NCBI RefSeq assembly: GCF_015350795.1
Contig: NZ_JADKSH010000004.1
Location: 1-64,000, forward strand
Length of the DNA: 64,000 nt
Source of the DNA: Microbacterium sp. VKM Ac-2870
GTDB taxonomy: Bacteria; Actinomycetota; Actinomycetes; Actinomycetales; Microbacteriaceae
Direction: 5' to 3'
The notes beneath the pieces are model-generated. The model did not search any database, had not been told where the DNA came from, and saw only the letters and a program-made list of their open reading frames with translations. Below are positions 44,661 to 53,854 of this stretch, piece by piece. A program made the position numbers and the translations under genes. Position 1 is the stretch's first letter. Each line of letters begins with the position of its first letter.

Positions 44661-45553
44661 TGGATGGCTTCCGCATTCCCGTCGGAAAGTGGGCAGAGGC
44701 GGTCGTCGACATGCTCGGCCACGTCCTCGGCGGATTCTTCGACGCCGTCGCGTTCGTTCTGAAAGCGATCTACGACACGGTGGATGCCGTGCTCATGGCG
44801 CCGCCGTTCTGGCTGCTCATCCTGGTGCTGGCCGCTCTCGCCTTCGCCGTCAGCGGGTGGCGCCTGGCGCTCGGCACCGCGCTGGGGCTTCTCGTGATCG
44901 TCGGCGTCAACCAGTGGGACCACGCGATGGACACGCTGGCCCTCGTGATCGTCGCGGGACTCGTCGCCATCGTGATCGCGATTCCCGCCGGCATCTGGGC
45001 CGCCCGAAACGACACCGTCTCGCGGATCGTGCGCCCGGTGCTCGACCTGCTGCAGACCATGCCCGCGTTCGTCTACCTGATCCCCGCGATCATCTTCTTC
45101 GGCGTGGGCGCCGTGCCCGGCATGATCGCGACGATCCTCTTCGCCATCGCACCCGGCGTGCGCCTGACCGAGCTCGGCATCCGCGGAGTCGACAGCGAGG
45201 TCGTCGAGGCCGGCTACGCCTTCGGGGCATCGCCGGCGCGCGTGCTGCGTCAGATCCAGATCCCTCTGGCGCTGCCGTCGATCATGGCCGGTGTCAATCA
45301 GGTGATCATGCTGAGCCTGTCGATGGTGGTCATCGCGGGCATGGTGGGCGCCGGCGGCCTCGGCGGCGAGATTGTGCGCGCGATCGGCCGCATCAACGTA
45401 GGGCTGGGCTTCGAAGCCGGCCTGTCGGTCGTGATGATCGCGATGATCCTCGACCGACTCACCTCGGCGCTGGGGCGCCCACGCAGCCCGCGCCGCTTCG
45501 CTCGCATCACCCGGTCCGCCGACAGCGCACCGCGGGAAAGGACGTCAGCATGA
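44660..45553 (+). CDS. proW: Glycine betaine/proline-type ABC transporter permease
   Basis: 297 residues, about seven helices. The permease loop VVEAGYAFGASPARVLRQIQIPLALPSIMAGVNQVIMLSLSMVVIAGMVGAGGLG is the ProW/OpuAB signature, and VLDLLQTMPAFVYLIPAIIFFG the core helix. Overlaps the neighbouring genes by one and four bases. Partner of the ATPase and the binding lipoprotein. Confidence 0.95.
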   Translation: MDGFRIPVGKWAEAVVDMLGHVLGGFFDAVAFVLKAIYDTVDAVLMAPPFWLLILVLAALAFAVSGWRLALGTALGLLVIVGVNQWDHAMDTLALVIVAGLVAIVIAIPAGIWAARNDTVSRIVRPVLDLLQTMPAFVYLIPAIIFFGVGAVPGMIATILFAIAPGVRLTELGIRGVDSEVVEAGYAFGASPARVLRQIQIPLALPSIMAGVNQVIMLSLSMVVIAGMVGAGGLGGEIVRAIGRINVGLGFEAGLSVVMIAMILDRLTSALGRPRSPRRFARITRSADSAPRERTSA

Positions 45554-46428
45554 AGACACGCAGCAAGATCCTCACCGGCATCGCGCTGACCGCGGCCGCT
45601 GCGCTCACCCTCAGCGGGTGCGCCGGCGGCGCGGGAGCAGGCGCGAAGTCGATCGACATCGCCGTCTTCAACGGGTGGGACGAGGGCATCGCCGCGTCGT
45701 ACCTGTGGCAGTCGATCCTCGAGGACAAGGGCTACAAGGTCAAGCTCACGTACGCCGATGTCGCCCCGGTGTATGAGGGTCTGTCGCGCGGCAACTTCGA
45801 CGTCGTGCTCGACACCTGGTTGCCCACGACTCACGCCGATTACCTCCAGCGCTACGGCAGCAAGGTCGAAGACCTCGGCGCGTGGAACGACGATGCGCGC
45901 CTCACGATCGCGGTGAACGCCGATGCACCGATCGACTCCCTCGATCAGCTCGCGGGCGCTGCCGACCAGTTCGGCGGACGGATCGTCGGCATCGAGCCGG
46001 GCTCGGGGCTGATGCGCGTCACTGCCGATGACGTGGTGCCGGGGTACGGCCTCGGTTCGTTGACGCTCGTCGAGTCGTCGACTCCGGCGATGCTCGCTGA
46101 GTTGAAGAAGGCGACGGATGCCGGTCAGAACATCGCCGTGACGCTGTGGCGTCCGCACTGGGCGTACAACGCCTTCCCCCTGAAGGACCTCGCCGACCCG
46201 AAGGGGTTGCTCGGTGCGGCGGAGAGCGTGCACTCGGTGGCATCCACGTCGTTCGCGAAGGACCACCCCGAGGTGCACGACTGGATCTCGAACTTCTCGA
46301 TGCCGAGCGACAAGCTCGCCTCGCTCGAGGATGCCATGTTCAACTCCTACGACGGCGACGACTATTCACCCGTCGTGAAGCAGTGGATCGCCGACAACCA
46401 GGAGTGGGTCGACAGCCTCACGGCCTGA
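45550..46428 (+). CDS. proX: Glycine betaine/proline-type substrate-binding lipoprotein
   Basis: 292 residues. Signal KILTGIALTAAAALTLSGC places the lipid on Cys24. The mature protein is an OpuAC/ProX-type fold: NGWDEGIAASYLWQSILEDKGYKV, ADVAPVYEGLSRGNFDVVLDTWLPTTHADYL, GIEPGSGLM, VTLWRPHWAYNAFPLKDL; the Trp residues of an aromatic cage for quaternary amines are present. Completes a ProVWX set for compatible-solute uptake under osmotic stress. Confidence 0.94.
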   Translation: MKTRSKILTGIALTAAAALTLSGCAGGAGAGAKSIDIAVFNGWDEGIAASYLWQSILEDKGYKVKLTYADVAPVYEGLSRGNFDVVLDTWLPTTHADYLQRYGSKVEDLGAWNDDARLTIAVNADAPIDSLDQLAGAADQFGGRIVGIEPGSGLMRVTADDVVPGYGLGSLTLVESSTPAMLAELKKATDAGQNIAVTLWRPHWAYNAFPLKDLADPKGLLGAAESVHSVASTSFAKDHPEVHDWISNFSMPSDKLASLEDAMFNSYDGDDYSPVVKQWIADNQEWVDSLTA

Positions 46429-46438
46429 TGCCCGCCGC

Positions 46439-47188
46439 TTACGGACGGGGCTCGACGGCGGCCGGGCCTCGTCCGTCGTGAGAGCTCTCGATCTGCAGGG
46501 CCACTTTGTTCTCGAGGATCTCGACCGCCTCGTCCGACAGCGCGAGCAAACCGTCGACTTCTTCGCGCACCCGGCGGTAGGCGAGCTGGCGCTCGGCCGG
46601 GGTCGCTGACTGATCGAGCGCAACGCTCAGCAACTGTTGCGCCGTGGCGAGGCGTTTGCGCTCGGTATCGGTGAACTGCGAGTCGCGCACGCGTCGCGCA
46701 TCGCGCTCCGCGAGGTCGAAGGCCACTTCGTAGTCGGTGACCGCGGTGCGGTACTCCGACACCTGATCGGTGCTCACCCGCGCATCGGCAGACGTCGGCC
46801 GGAGGCGATCGGCCACCTTCTTCGCACGGAGGAACGCCGCTGTCATCGGCTGGCGACCATCGCTCATCGTCGGGAAGGCGATCATGCGCGCCACGTCGAG
46901 TTCGTACTCCAGCCAACGGGCGGTCACGGCGTCGTGCGCCTCGAACAACGACTGAAGCTGGTCGGGCAGCGGCGACGGCTTGGTGATCGCCTGGGGTTCG
47001 CCGGTGCCGCTGACGCGAGTGGAGGCTGTGACGGTCTTCAGCTCGGCCTTCGCCTTCATCACTTCGAGGCGGCGCGCGTGCCGCCGCTGGGCGAGCACAT
47101 CCCACCGGCGCATGGCCCCGCCCGCGACGCCGAGGAGGGGAAACACCAGCCACCAATAGCTGCCGGCGAAGGTCCAGAAGTGATCCAC
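46439..47188 (-). CDS. Membrane-anchored helical protein (paralogue 1)
   Basis: 249 residues; not a family I can name. An N-terminal helix (FAGSYWWLVFPLLGVAGGAM) is followed by a basic stretch and a helical cytoplasmic part. The block AHDAVTARWLEYELDVARMIAFPTMSDGRQPMTAAFL is repeated, with changes, in the upstream gene, so the two are paralogues. The C-terminus, absent from the other copy, has a charged helix (YRRVREEVDGLLALSDEAVEILENKVALQI). Ten bases separate the two genes, so they form an operon. Confidence 0.72.
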   Translation of the reverse strand: MDHFWTFAGSYWWLVFPLLGVAGGAMRRWDVLAQRRHARRLEVMKAKAELKTVTASTRVSGTGEPQAITKPSPLPDQLQSLFEAHDAVTARWLEYELDVARMIAFPTMSDGRQPMTAAFLRAKKVADRLRPTSADARVSTDQVSEYRTAVTDYEVAFDLAERDARRVRDSQFTDTERKRLATAQQLLSVALDQSATPAERQLAYRRVREEVDGLLALSDEAVEILENKVALQIESSHDGRGPAAVEPRP

Positions 47189-47197
47189 GGACTCACC

Positions 47198-48172
47198 CTA
47201 CGCGCGGGGACGCCGCGGAACCGGCCACACCCGACCCGGGCCGCCGCGCGGCGGATCGTCGTGTGTTGCGGTGCCGTCGTCCGTCGCGTCGGCGGGCGCC
47301 CCGTCGCGGGGCCGCGTCGCAGGCCGGGTCGCAGGTCGGGGCCGCAGCGAAATCGCCTGCACCAGCGCCTCCGACCCCTTCGCGATCACAGTCTGGGCGA
47401 CATCCTGTGCGAGCAGCGTCCACTGCTCGAAGGCGGGCGACCCGGCGGTACGGGCATCGGGATCACCCGGGCGAGGCTTCGGCGGCGCATCTCCGGCGGC
47501 ACGCGCCTGACGCCACGCCTCGGCCTCCGCTGTCTCGAAGGCGGCGCCTGCGGCCGCGACCGCATCGCGGTAGGCGGCGAATCGCTGCGGCTCGACCCGT
47601 GCCTGCGCCGATGCGGGACGTCGCTCGCGCGCCGTCCGCTCGGCCGCGAGGAATGCCGCCGTCAGCGGTTGGCGAGCGTCCGTCATCGCGGGAAAGGCGA
47701 TGAGGCGGGCCGGATCGGTCTCGTACGCCATCCACCGCGCGGTCAACGCGTCGTGGGCCGCGAGGAGGCGGGCAACGGGAAGAGCCGCGGCGTCCGCCGT
47801 CGACGGCAGCGCCGCCCGGGCGGCCGACACGTGCGCTCGTCGTGCGCGCGCGGTGGCCGACGCGACACGCGCCTCGGCGGTGGCGATATCGAGCTCACGT
47901 CTCGCGCCGGCGAGGTCGAGGCCGGTGCCCCGACCGGCCGTGCGTTCGGCCTGCAGGCGGGTCAGTTCCGCGCGCGCGACGCGCACCCGCGCTCGCGTCA
48001 ACGCCTGTTCGCGCCGCGCCGACCGCAGCTCGAGGCGAGCAGCATCGAGCTCGATGCGCCGTCGGCGTTCGCGGCGGCCGCGGCGCAGCCCCAGCCAGCC
48101 GAGGGTGCCGGTGCCGAGCGCGGTCGGTCCGATCCACCAGAACTCGGCGACCGACGCCCAGAGCGGATCCAC
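47198..48172 (-). CDS. Membrane-anchored coiled-coil protein (paralogue 2)
   Basis: 324 residues. An N-terminal helix (VAEFWWIGPTALGTGTLGWLGL) is followed by about 100 residues of Arg/Ala/Glu-rich coiled coil, then AHDALTARWMAYETDPARLIAFPAMTDARQPLTAAFL, the block shared with the downstream paralogue, and a Pro/Arg-rich disordered tail. No known function. Both members have the same order TM - helical linker - shared block, suggesting a heteromeric complex. Confidence 0.7.
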   Translation of the reverse strand: MDPLWASVAEFWWIGPTALGTGTLGWLGLRRGRRERRRRIELDAARLELRSARREQALTRARVRVARAELTRLQAERTAGRGTGLDLAGARRELDIATAEARVASATARARRAHVSAARAALPSTADAAALPVARLLAAHDALTARWMAYETDPARLIAFPAMTDARQPLTAAFLAAERTARERRPASAQARVEPQRFAAYRDAVAAAGAAFETAEAEAWRQARAAGDAPPKPRPGDPDARTAGSPAFEQWTLLAQDVAQTVIAKGSEALVQAISLRPRPATRPATRPRDGAPADATDDGTATHDDPPRGGPGRVWPVPRRPRA

Positions 48173-48255
48173 GCCTTCAGCCTAACGACGCTGTCTGGGA
48201 GCGCTCGCAGCCAGCGGATGCCGCGGCATCCACGTGCGGAGTTCGAGTCGCGCGG

Positions 48256-48390
48256 TCAGCCGAAGAGCAGAGCGAGCACCGTGGCGCCGCCGCCGACGAG
48301 GATGAGGGCGATGATCGTGACCCAGGCGGTGATGCGGGTGCGGCGCGTGCGCGCCTCGTTCATGCCGGTGTACTCGTCGTCGTCGCCCAT
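48256..48390 (-). CDS. 44-residue single-TM protein downstream of purL
   Basis: Too short for most gene callers. The frame reads MGDDDEYTGMNEARTRRTRI followed by a clean transmembrane helix (TAWVTIIALILVGGGATVLALL) and ends FG. It begins five bases past the purL stop on the same strand, so it is probably cotranscribed with purL. An acidic, then basic, N-terminus before the helix predicts an inside N-terminus. Function unknown. Confidence 0.65.
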   Translation of the reverse strand: MGDDDEYTGMNEARTRRTRITAWVTIIALILVGGGATVLALLFG

Positions 48391-48394
48391 GCGT

Positions 48395-50731
48395 TCAGCC
48401 TACGGGCTCGGTCACGGTCGGCCCGAAGACCGCCGGCAGCGTCGCCTGCGACCGCGCGCGCAGTTCCGACACCGACACCGTGAACACGTCCTGCACCTCG
48501 AGCGTCGGCTCTTCGCCATCGGCGGCCAGATCGGTTACACCGATGCGGAGCACCGGGTAGCCCCGGCCCTCGCAGAGCCCGCGGAACTTGACGTCCTCCT
48601 CGCGGGGTACCGAGACGATCACGCGGCCGGTCGACTCGCTGAACAGGGCGGTCGCGGCATCCACGCCGTCGCGCTCCATGATCTCGCGCAGCCACACCCG
48701 TGCGCCGACACCGAAACGTACGACGGCTTCGGCGAGAGCCTGCGCCAGGCCGCCCGACGAGAGATCGTGAGCGCTCGAGACGAGCTCCTGCTGGGACGCC
48801 GCATGGATCAGGCCCGCGAGGCGCTTCTCCTGGGCGAGGTCGACCGCCGGCGGTCGTCCGCCCAGGTGGCCGTGAACGGTCTCGGCCCACGCCGAACCGC
48901 TCAGCTCGGTGGCCGTGACGCCGAGGAGGTAGATGTTCTCGCCGGCATCCTGCCAGCCGCTCGGAATGCGGCGGGCGACGTCGTCGATGATGCCGAGCAC
49001 GCCGACCACAGGTGTCGGGAAGATCGGGGTGTCGCCGGTCTGGTTGTAGAAGCTGACGTTGCCGCCCGTGACGGGCACGCCGAGTTCGAGGCACGCGTCG
49101 GCGAGACCGTCGACCGCCTGGCCGAACTGCCACATGACCTCGGGGTTCTCCGGGCTGCCGAAGTTGAGGCAGTCGGTGACGGCGGTGGGCACCGCACCGG
49201 TGACGGCGACGTTGCGGTACGCCTCGGCGAGTGCCAGCTGGGCGCCCGCATACGGATCGAGCTGGCAGAAGCGGCCGTTGCAATCGGTGGCGATGGCGAA
49301 GCCCAGGCCCGACTCCTCGTCGACGCGGATCATGCCGGCGTCGTCGGGGAAGCTCAGGGCGGTGTTGCCCATCACGTAGTAGTCGTACTGGTTGGTCACC
49401 CAGCTGGTGTCGGCCAGGTTCGGGCTGCCGAGCAGATCGAGGAACTGTGCCTTCAGGGTGGCGGCGTCGTCGGTGCGCGGCAGGGCCGACGCCGAGTCGT
49501 CGCGGAGGGCATCGATCCAGGTCGGGTAGGCGACGGGACGCTCGTAGACGGGACCGTCGACGGCGACGGTCGACGGGTCGACGTCGACGATCTGCTCGCC
49601 GTGCCAGAAGATCTGCAGGCGACCGTCGCCGGTCACCTCGCCGAGCACGCTGGTCTCGACATCCCACTTGCCGGTGACGGCGAGGAACGCGTCGAGCTTC
49701 TCGGGCGCGACGATCGCCATCATGCGCTCTTGGCTCTCGCTCATGAGGATCTCCTCCGGCGTGAGCGTGGGGTCGCGCAGCAGCACGTTCTCGAGGTCGA
49801 CGCGCATGCCCGAACCGCCGTTTGCGGCCAGCTCGCTCGTGGCGCAGGAGATACCCGCGGCACCGAGGTCCTGAATGGCCTCGACGAGCTCGTCGCGGTA
49901 GAGCTCGAGGCAGCACTCGATGAGCACCTTCTCGGCGAACGGGTCGCCTACCTGGACGGCGGGGCGCTTGGTGGGGCCGCCGTCGGCGAAGGTGTCGGAT
50001 GCCAGGATCGACGCGCCGCCGATGCCATCGCCGCCCGTGCGCGCACCGAAGAGCACGACCTTGTTGCCCGCGCCGGTGGCGTTGGCGAGCTTGATGTCTT
50101 CGTGGCGCATGACGCCCACTGCGAGGGCGTTGACCAGCGGGTTGCCCTGGTATACGGAGTCGAACACCGTCTCGCCGCCGATGTTCGGCAGGCCCAGGCA
50201 GTTGGCGTAGAAACTGATGCCGCTGACGACTCCATGAACGACGCGCGCCGTGTCGGGGTGGTCGATCGCACCGAAGCGCAGCTGGTCCATGACGGCGACG
50301 GGTCGGGCGCCCATCGAGATGATGTCGCGGACGATGCCGCCGACGCCGGTCGCGGCGCCCTGGAACGGCTCGATGTAGCTCGGGTGGTTGTGACTCTCGA
50401 CCTTGAAGGTCACGGCCCAGCCCTCGCCGACGTCGACGACGCCGGCGTTTTGGCCCATGCCGACCATCAAGCGCTCTTTCATCTCGTCGGAGACCTTCTG
50501 CCCGAAACGGCGCAGGTAGATCTTCGACGACTTGTAGGAGCAGTGCTCGCTCCACATGACCGAGTACATCGCCAGTTCACCGCTGGTGGGGCGGCGACCG
50601 AGGATCTGCTTGATCTGGTCGTACTCGTCGCTCTTGAGGCCGAGCGCCGCGTACGGCTGCTCCTTCTCCGGCGTCTGGACGGCGTTCTCGACAGTGTCTG
50701 CGACCTTGCTGTCGGATGCGGGGGTGCTCAC
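48395..50731 (-). CDS. purL: Phosphoribosylformylglycinamidine synthase subunit PurL
   Basis: 778 residues, the small PurL type that works with PurQ and PurS. Converts FGAR to FGAM with ATP and glutamine in purine synthesis. Motifs: [91 protein letters not shown] and [17 protein letters not shown] at 50731 preferred, with a TTG five codons upstream as alternative. Neither purQ nor purS is in the window; the 44-residue gene follows. Confidence 0.95.
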   Translation of the reverse strand: MSTPASDSKVADTVENAVQTPEKEQPYAALGLKSDEYDQIKQILGRRPTSGELAMYSVMWSEHCSYKSSKIYLRRFGQKVSDEMKERLMVGMGQNAGVVDVGEGWAVTFKVESHNHPSYIEPFQGAATGVGGIVRDIISMGARPVAVMDQLRFGAIDHPDTARVVHGVVSGISFYANCLGLPNIGGETVFDSVYQGNPLVNALAVGVMRHEDIKLANATGAGNKVVLFGARTGGDGIGGASILASDTFADGGPTKRPAVQVGDPFAEKVLIECCLELYRDELVEAIQDLGAAGISCATSELAANGGSGMRVDLENVLLRDPTLTPEEILMSESQERMMAIVAPEKLDAFLAVTGKWDVETSVLGEVTGDGRLQIFWHGEQIVDVDPSTVAVDGPVYERPVAYPTWIDALRDDSASALPRTDDAATLKAQFLDLLGSPNLADTSWVTNQYDYYVMGNTALSFPDDAGMIRVDEESGLGFAIATDCNGRFCQLDPYAGAQLALAEAYRNVAVTGAVPTAVTDCLNFGSPENPEVMWQFGQAVDGLADACLELGVPVTGGNVSFYNQTGDTPIFPTPVVGVLGIIDDVARRIPSGWQDAGENIYLLGVTATELSGSAWAETVHGHLGGRPPAVDLAQEKRLAGLIHAASQQELVSSAHDLSSGGLAQALAEAVVRFGVGARVWLREIMERDGVDAATALFSESTGRVIVSVPREEDVKFRGLCEGRGYPVLRIGVTDLAADGEEPTLEVQDVFTVSVSELRARSQATLPAVFGPTVTEPVG

Positions 50732-50825
50732 GCGGCGGGACTCCAAGACTCGGGTGCCGGGGACGGCCTCAGTCTAGTCGGGCGGGCGTTGGCGGCGGCG
50801 CGGGTGACGGCGGTGGGCGAGGCCG

Positions 50826-51113
50826 TCAGGCCTCGTCGGTGTCGATCACGCCGACACCGACGGCATGGTGGCTGGGCTCGCCGCCCTGCGGAAGCGTCGG
50901 CTCCGCCGGATTCGGCGTGAGCGGCTCGTCCGGCGACGGTGCCAACGGCTCGTCGGGATGGGGTGCGAGCGGCTCTTCGCCGGGGTCCTTCTCCGTGCTG
51001 GGCTCGGTGAGCTGGTCGGTATCCGGCTCCACCGTCTTGGGAGCGTCTTCGGTGCCGACGCCGGTGGTGTCGTTCGGGGTCTCGGCCGTTTCGACGGTCT
51101 GGGGATCGGTCAT
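50826..51113 (-). CDS. Acidic proline-rich repeat protein
   Basis: 95 residues without cysteine or hydrophobic segments; certainly disordered. The middle is four imperfect 11-residue repeats of the form EPLAPHPDEPLAPSPDEP. No family is recognised. GGAGGACGAC directly before the ATG is a good ribosome site, and the reading frame has normal codon use for the genome, so I consider it a real gene. Upstream of purL on the same strand, 94 bases away. Confidence 0.6.
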   Translation of the reverse strand: MTDPQTVETAETPNDTTGVGTEDAPKTVEPDTDQLTEPSTEKDPGEEPLAPHPDEPLAPSPDEPLTPNPAEPTLPQGGEPSHHAVGVGVIDTDEA

Positions 51114-51254
51114 GTCGTCCTCCTCGTATTGTGTCCGCACGGCCGTCCGGACGTGGATGCCGTGCGATCCCGAGTCTTCGCCGCGTCGCTTCGTCGCGCA
51201 CGGGGGTTGACAGGAGGGGTCGTGCCCGTCGGCGCCGCGACGTATCCTCGCGGC

Positions 51255-51650
51255 ATGACCGGACTCACCCCCTACCTCTCGTTCGACGGCACCGCTCGTG
51301 AGGCGCTCGAGTTCTACCGCGGCGTCTTCGGTGGTGAACTCGTGCTCGCGACCTACGGCGATTTCGCTCGCGACGACGGAGCTGTCGACCTCATCGCCCA
51401 CGGCATGCTGCAAGGCCCGGTCGAGCTGTTCGCCTCGGATGCCGGGCCCGGTGAGCCCACGCTGGAACTGCGCGGCATCCTGTTCTCCCTCCTGGGGACC
51501 GCTGAGTCGACGACGCTCGAGCAGTGGTTCGCGGCGCTCGCCGAGGGCGGCGAGGTGCTCGACGCGCTCGCACTGCGGCCGTGGGGCGATCACGACGGGC
51601 AGGTGCGCGACCGGTTCGGGGTGACCTGGCTCATCGGCTATCAGGGATGA
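51255..51650 (+). CDS. VOC-family (PhnB/glyoxalase-like) protein
   Basis: 131 residues. Typical PhnB-type vicinal-oxygen-chelate protein: LTPYLSFDGTAREALEFYRGVFGGELVLATYGDF, HGMLQGPVELFASDAG, and the closing WGDHDGQVRDRFGVTWLIGY. Metal ligands are not fully conserved in this group, and function is usually unknown. Overlaps the next gene by ATGA. Confidence 0.88.
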   Translation: MTGLTPYLSFDGTAREALEFYRGVFGGELVLATYGDFARDDGAVDLIAHGMLQGPVELFASDAGPGEPTLELRGILFSLLGTAESTTLEQWFAALAEGGEVLDALALRPWGDHDGQVRDRFGVTWLIGYQG

Positions 51651-51982
51651 CCGACCCGGTCGCCCGGCTTCGCGCTCGCGCGGCGGAGCTCGACGAGTTG
51701 CTCGCGCGGCTCGACGCGGACGAGGCGGCGGTGCGCTCCGACCGCTCCGATGCGACGGCGGACGACGAGCACGACCCGGAGGGCTCGACCCTGTCGGGCG
51801 AGTGGCAGCGCATCGATGCGCTGCGCCGTTCGGTGCGCGATGAGCGCGCGGAGGTCGATGCCGCGCTCGCGCGCGTGGATGCCGGAACCTACGGCGTCTG
51901 CATCGTCTGTGGCCGCCTGATCGCCGCGGGCCGGCTCGACGCCCGGCCGATGGCCACGACCTGCATCGCTTGCGCCGCCTGA
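51647..51982 (+). CDS. TraR/DksA-type C4 zinc-finger protein
   Basis: 111 residues. An N-terminal helical hairpin (VARLRARAAELDELLARLDADEAAV) and a C-terminal Cys4 finger (YGVCIVCGRLIAAGRLDARPMATTCIACA) match the DksA/TraR family, whose members enter the RNA polymerase secondary channel. The DksA-like DSDNA region is replaced by DATADDEHDPEGST. Coupled to the VOC gene. Confidence 0.88.
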   Translation: MTDPVARLRARAAELDELLARLDADEAAVRSDRSDATADDEHDPEGSTLSGEWQRIDALRRSVRDERAEVDAALARVDAGTYGVCIVCGRLIAAGRLDARPMATTCIACAA

Positions 51983-52115
51983 GTGGGACGCCCGGGGCCC
52001 TACGCCTTCCAGCGATCGCACCATAGTCGGCAGGATGAGGCGGCGCGGCGTGTCGGCACCCTTGCTCGGAATCGCACGGTCCGCGTACGTCTTCGGTACT
52101 GCACAGTGGCGCCCG

Positions 52116-52616
52116 TCAGAGTCGCGAGAATCGCATGTCCGCGCGCTCGGACGCGCTTCTGAGAGCCTCTCGAGAGATCGTCAGAGTGTGATTTCGCTCA
52201 ATCCCGGGTATGCCGGAGATCTCGATGGTGAGGTCGCTGGCGAGGCTCGCCGGCTCGACGGGAAACCAGAGTGTGAACAGCGAGGAGTGTGTCGGTCCGG
52301 TTGTTCCGCCGCCGCCGCGGATGAGGCTGGCGTAGATCCTTGAGTCCTCGTCGTCCTGTTCGTCCGCGGGGCGCGCCCACACGTCGATCCCTGCGGCTGG
52401 TCGGTTATGAGCGGCGAAGGCGTACTCAACTGTTGAGCCGACCGGAACCGTGAACACTGTTCTGAGCGTGGCGGTGACGCCGAGGGGCGATCCGACGAAC
52501 CCAGATAGCGAGAAGGCGCCGGTGTGGAAGGTCGCCAAGAGCTCCGGACTTCCCTCGATCGAGGCCGGCAGCTCCGCGAATGGGGGCGAATCACGTCGGA
52601 TTGGTCGCTCGTTCAT
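52116..52616 (-). CDS. Hypothetical beta-rich protein
   Basis: 166 residues, unrecognised. Alternating hydrophobic strands (FSLSGFVGSPLGVTATLRTVFTVPVGSTVEYAFAAHN, SSLFTLWFPVE, LTIEISGIPGI) suggest a beta-sandwich of the C2/Ig kind. ATG at 52616 is the first Met with an AGGA just upstream. Lies at the left border of the atypical region; neighbours are also unknown. Confidence 0.5.
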   Translation of the reverse strand: MNERPIRRDSPPFAELPASIEGSPELLATFHTGAFSLSGFVGSPLGVTATLRTVFTVPVGSTVEYAFAAHNRPAAGIDVWARPADEQDDEDSRIYASLIRGGGGTTGPTHSSLFTLWFPVEPASLASDLTIEISGIPGIERNHTLTISREALRSASERADMRFSRL

Positions 52617-52991
52617 TCCTGTGTCCCGTTCAGTAGTAGCAAGAGTTGTCGCCAGGAGCTGCGCACGTGGCGTCAGTTGTCTTGGCTCCGTCGGCGATGT
52701 ATCCGCCGTAGGGTCCTGGGTGCTCTGAGCACCGCCAGAACGATGTCTCACAAGACAGTGATCCACAGACGTACAAGAAGCTCAATGGGTGCCCGGAAAC
52801 TCATAATCAATGCGGAGAAGGCAATGGCTGCTGCTGTCTGGACGTGTCGGGAACGCGGTGAGATGACACTGGATGTCGCGTAGTTGGCGAGGTTTCGGGT
52901 GATCCGGGTCGACTTTGTCGTGACACTTTCCTGGCGACGGCGGCTGCACTTCGGGCGCAGGGCTCTTGTCGCGCACCAGAGCACCCGCGCA
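52617..52991. other. Gene-free, less GC-rich stretch at the left edge of the island
   Basis: Some 375 bases without a convincing gene. Several short open frames overlap each other on both strands, none with a known motif or ribosome site. The lower GC content, compared with the flanking core genes, marks the transition into the atypical region. It may hold the remnant of a mobile element, but I recognise no transposase or terminal repeat. Confidence 0.4.
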
Positions 52992-53753
52992 TCACGATTC
53001 GGAAGGATCGTCCTCTTCATCCGCGTCAGGTTCCAGCGACTGCTGCTTGGTTGGTCTTGCGTCGTCGTCGAACAGGCGCTGCAGTAGGACGATGGGGTCC
53101 TCGTTGCGCAGTTCTGGATGCTCCTTGAGAACACGGTCGACTCCTACGCTGACCTCCTCCGGCAAGAGCTCTCTCATCGCTCGGGCGAGTTCTTGGGTAG
53201 CGGGATCATCGGCGATCCGAGCGCTGGCCAACTCGCGCCACTTCTCGGCGCTGATCTCCTCGTGACGCTTACCGGCGACTCCGTGCGCGACGGCGTCGAA
53301 GAAGAGTTGGAACCACTGGTCGCTGGACAATGAGGGATCGGTCTCGACGATGTCGTCCCCCGGGTTGCTGGTCTCAACAACTCCAGGCTCGGCGAAAGCG
53401 ACGGTACTGGAAGTACTCTCTCGGGCCGGGGCTTCTGCAGTGGCCGTTGCTCGACGTTCGGCTAAGTACTGCTTGAACTTGGGGACACCGTGCTTGATGG
53501 CGGCTTCACCGCCTGCAATTGCCGCTGCGACGGCGAGGTCGAGGAGGAAATCGGCGTACCCGCTCTTCATGAACTTCGTCATCTTGCTCGGGATCTCGTG
53601 CAAGACAACCTGACTCGAGACGCCGTCGGGACCATGCACCAACGGGCTGGACGCTCCCGGAACCTTCTTGGAGGGAGTGAGCTCGGCGCCTGCTGGCATT
53701 TCAACCAGCATCTTCTTCATGATCGGCTTCGCATTCTGCGGCTCATTCCCCAT
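52992..53753 (-). CDS. Hypothetical protein with one central hydrophobic segment
   Basis: 253 residues, unrecognised. The first 80 are basic and beta-like; FLLDLAVAAAIAGGEAAIKHGVPKF around residue 75 could be a membrane helix or amphipathic helix. The remainder is acidic (SLSSDQWFQLFFDAVAHG, ISAEKWRELASARIADDP) and ends EPDADEEDDPSES. The helix block with a WREL motif recalls regulatory subunits, not any known enzyme. It lies 101 bases from the KAP NTPase on the same strand and may act with it. Confidence 0.6.
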   Translation of the reverse strand: MGNEPQNAKPIMKKMLVEMPAGAELTPSKKVPGASSPLVHGPDGVSSQVVLHEIPSKMTKFMKSGYADFLLDLAVAAAIAGGEAAIKHGVPKFKQYLAERRATATAEAPARESTSSTVAFAEPGVVETSNPGDDIVETDPSLSSDQWFQLFFDAVAHGVAGKRHEEISAEKWRELASARIADDPATQELARAMRELLPEEVSVGVDRVLKEHPELRNEDPIVLLQRLFDDDARPTKQQSLEPDADEEDDPSES

Positions 53754-53854
53754 GCCGTCACTCTAACGATGCTCGGAATGCCGGTCGTTAGGGGACGCGC
53801 GCTCGGACTTTACGCGCACCGTGATGCGCGCATCGTGCGAATATGCGAGCGTCC

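Noticed and set aside
46637..50920. Open frame of about 1400 codons antisense to purL and the paralogue genes
   Set aside because: It covers three real minus-strand genes and yields repetitive charged sequence with no domain. It is a composition artefact.
52740..52995. Remnant of a transposase in the gap before the 253-residue gene
   Set aside because: Some minus-strand frames look faintly like basic transposase tails, but no motif, inverted repeat or duplication could be identified.
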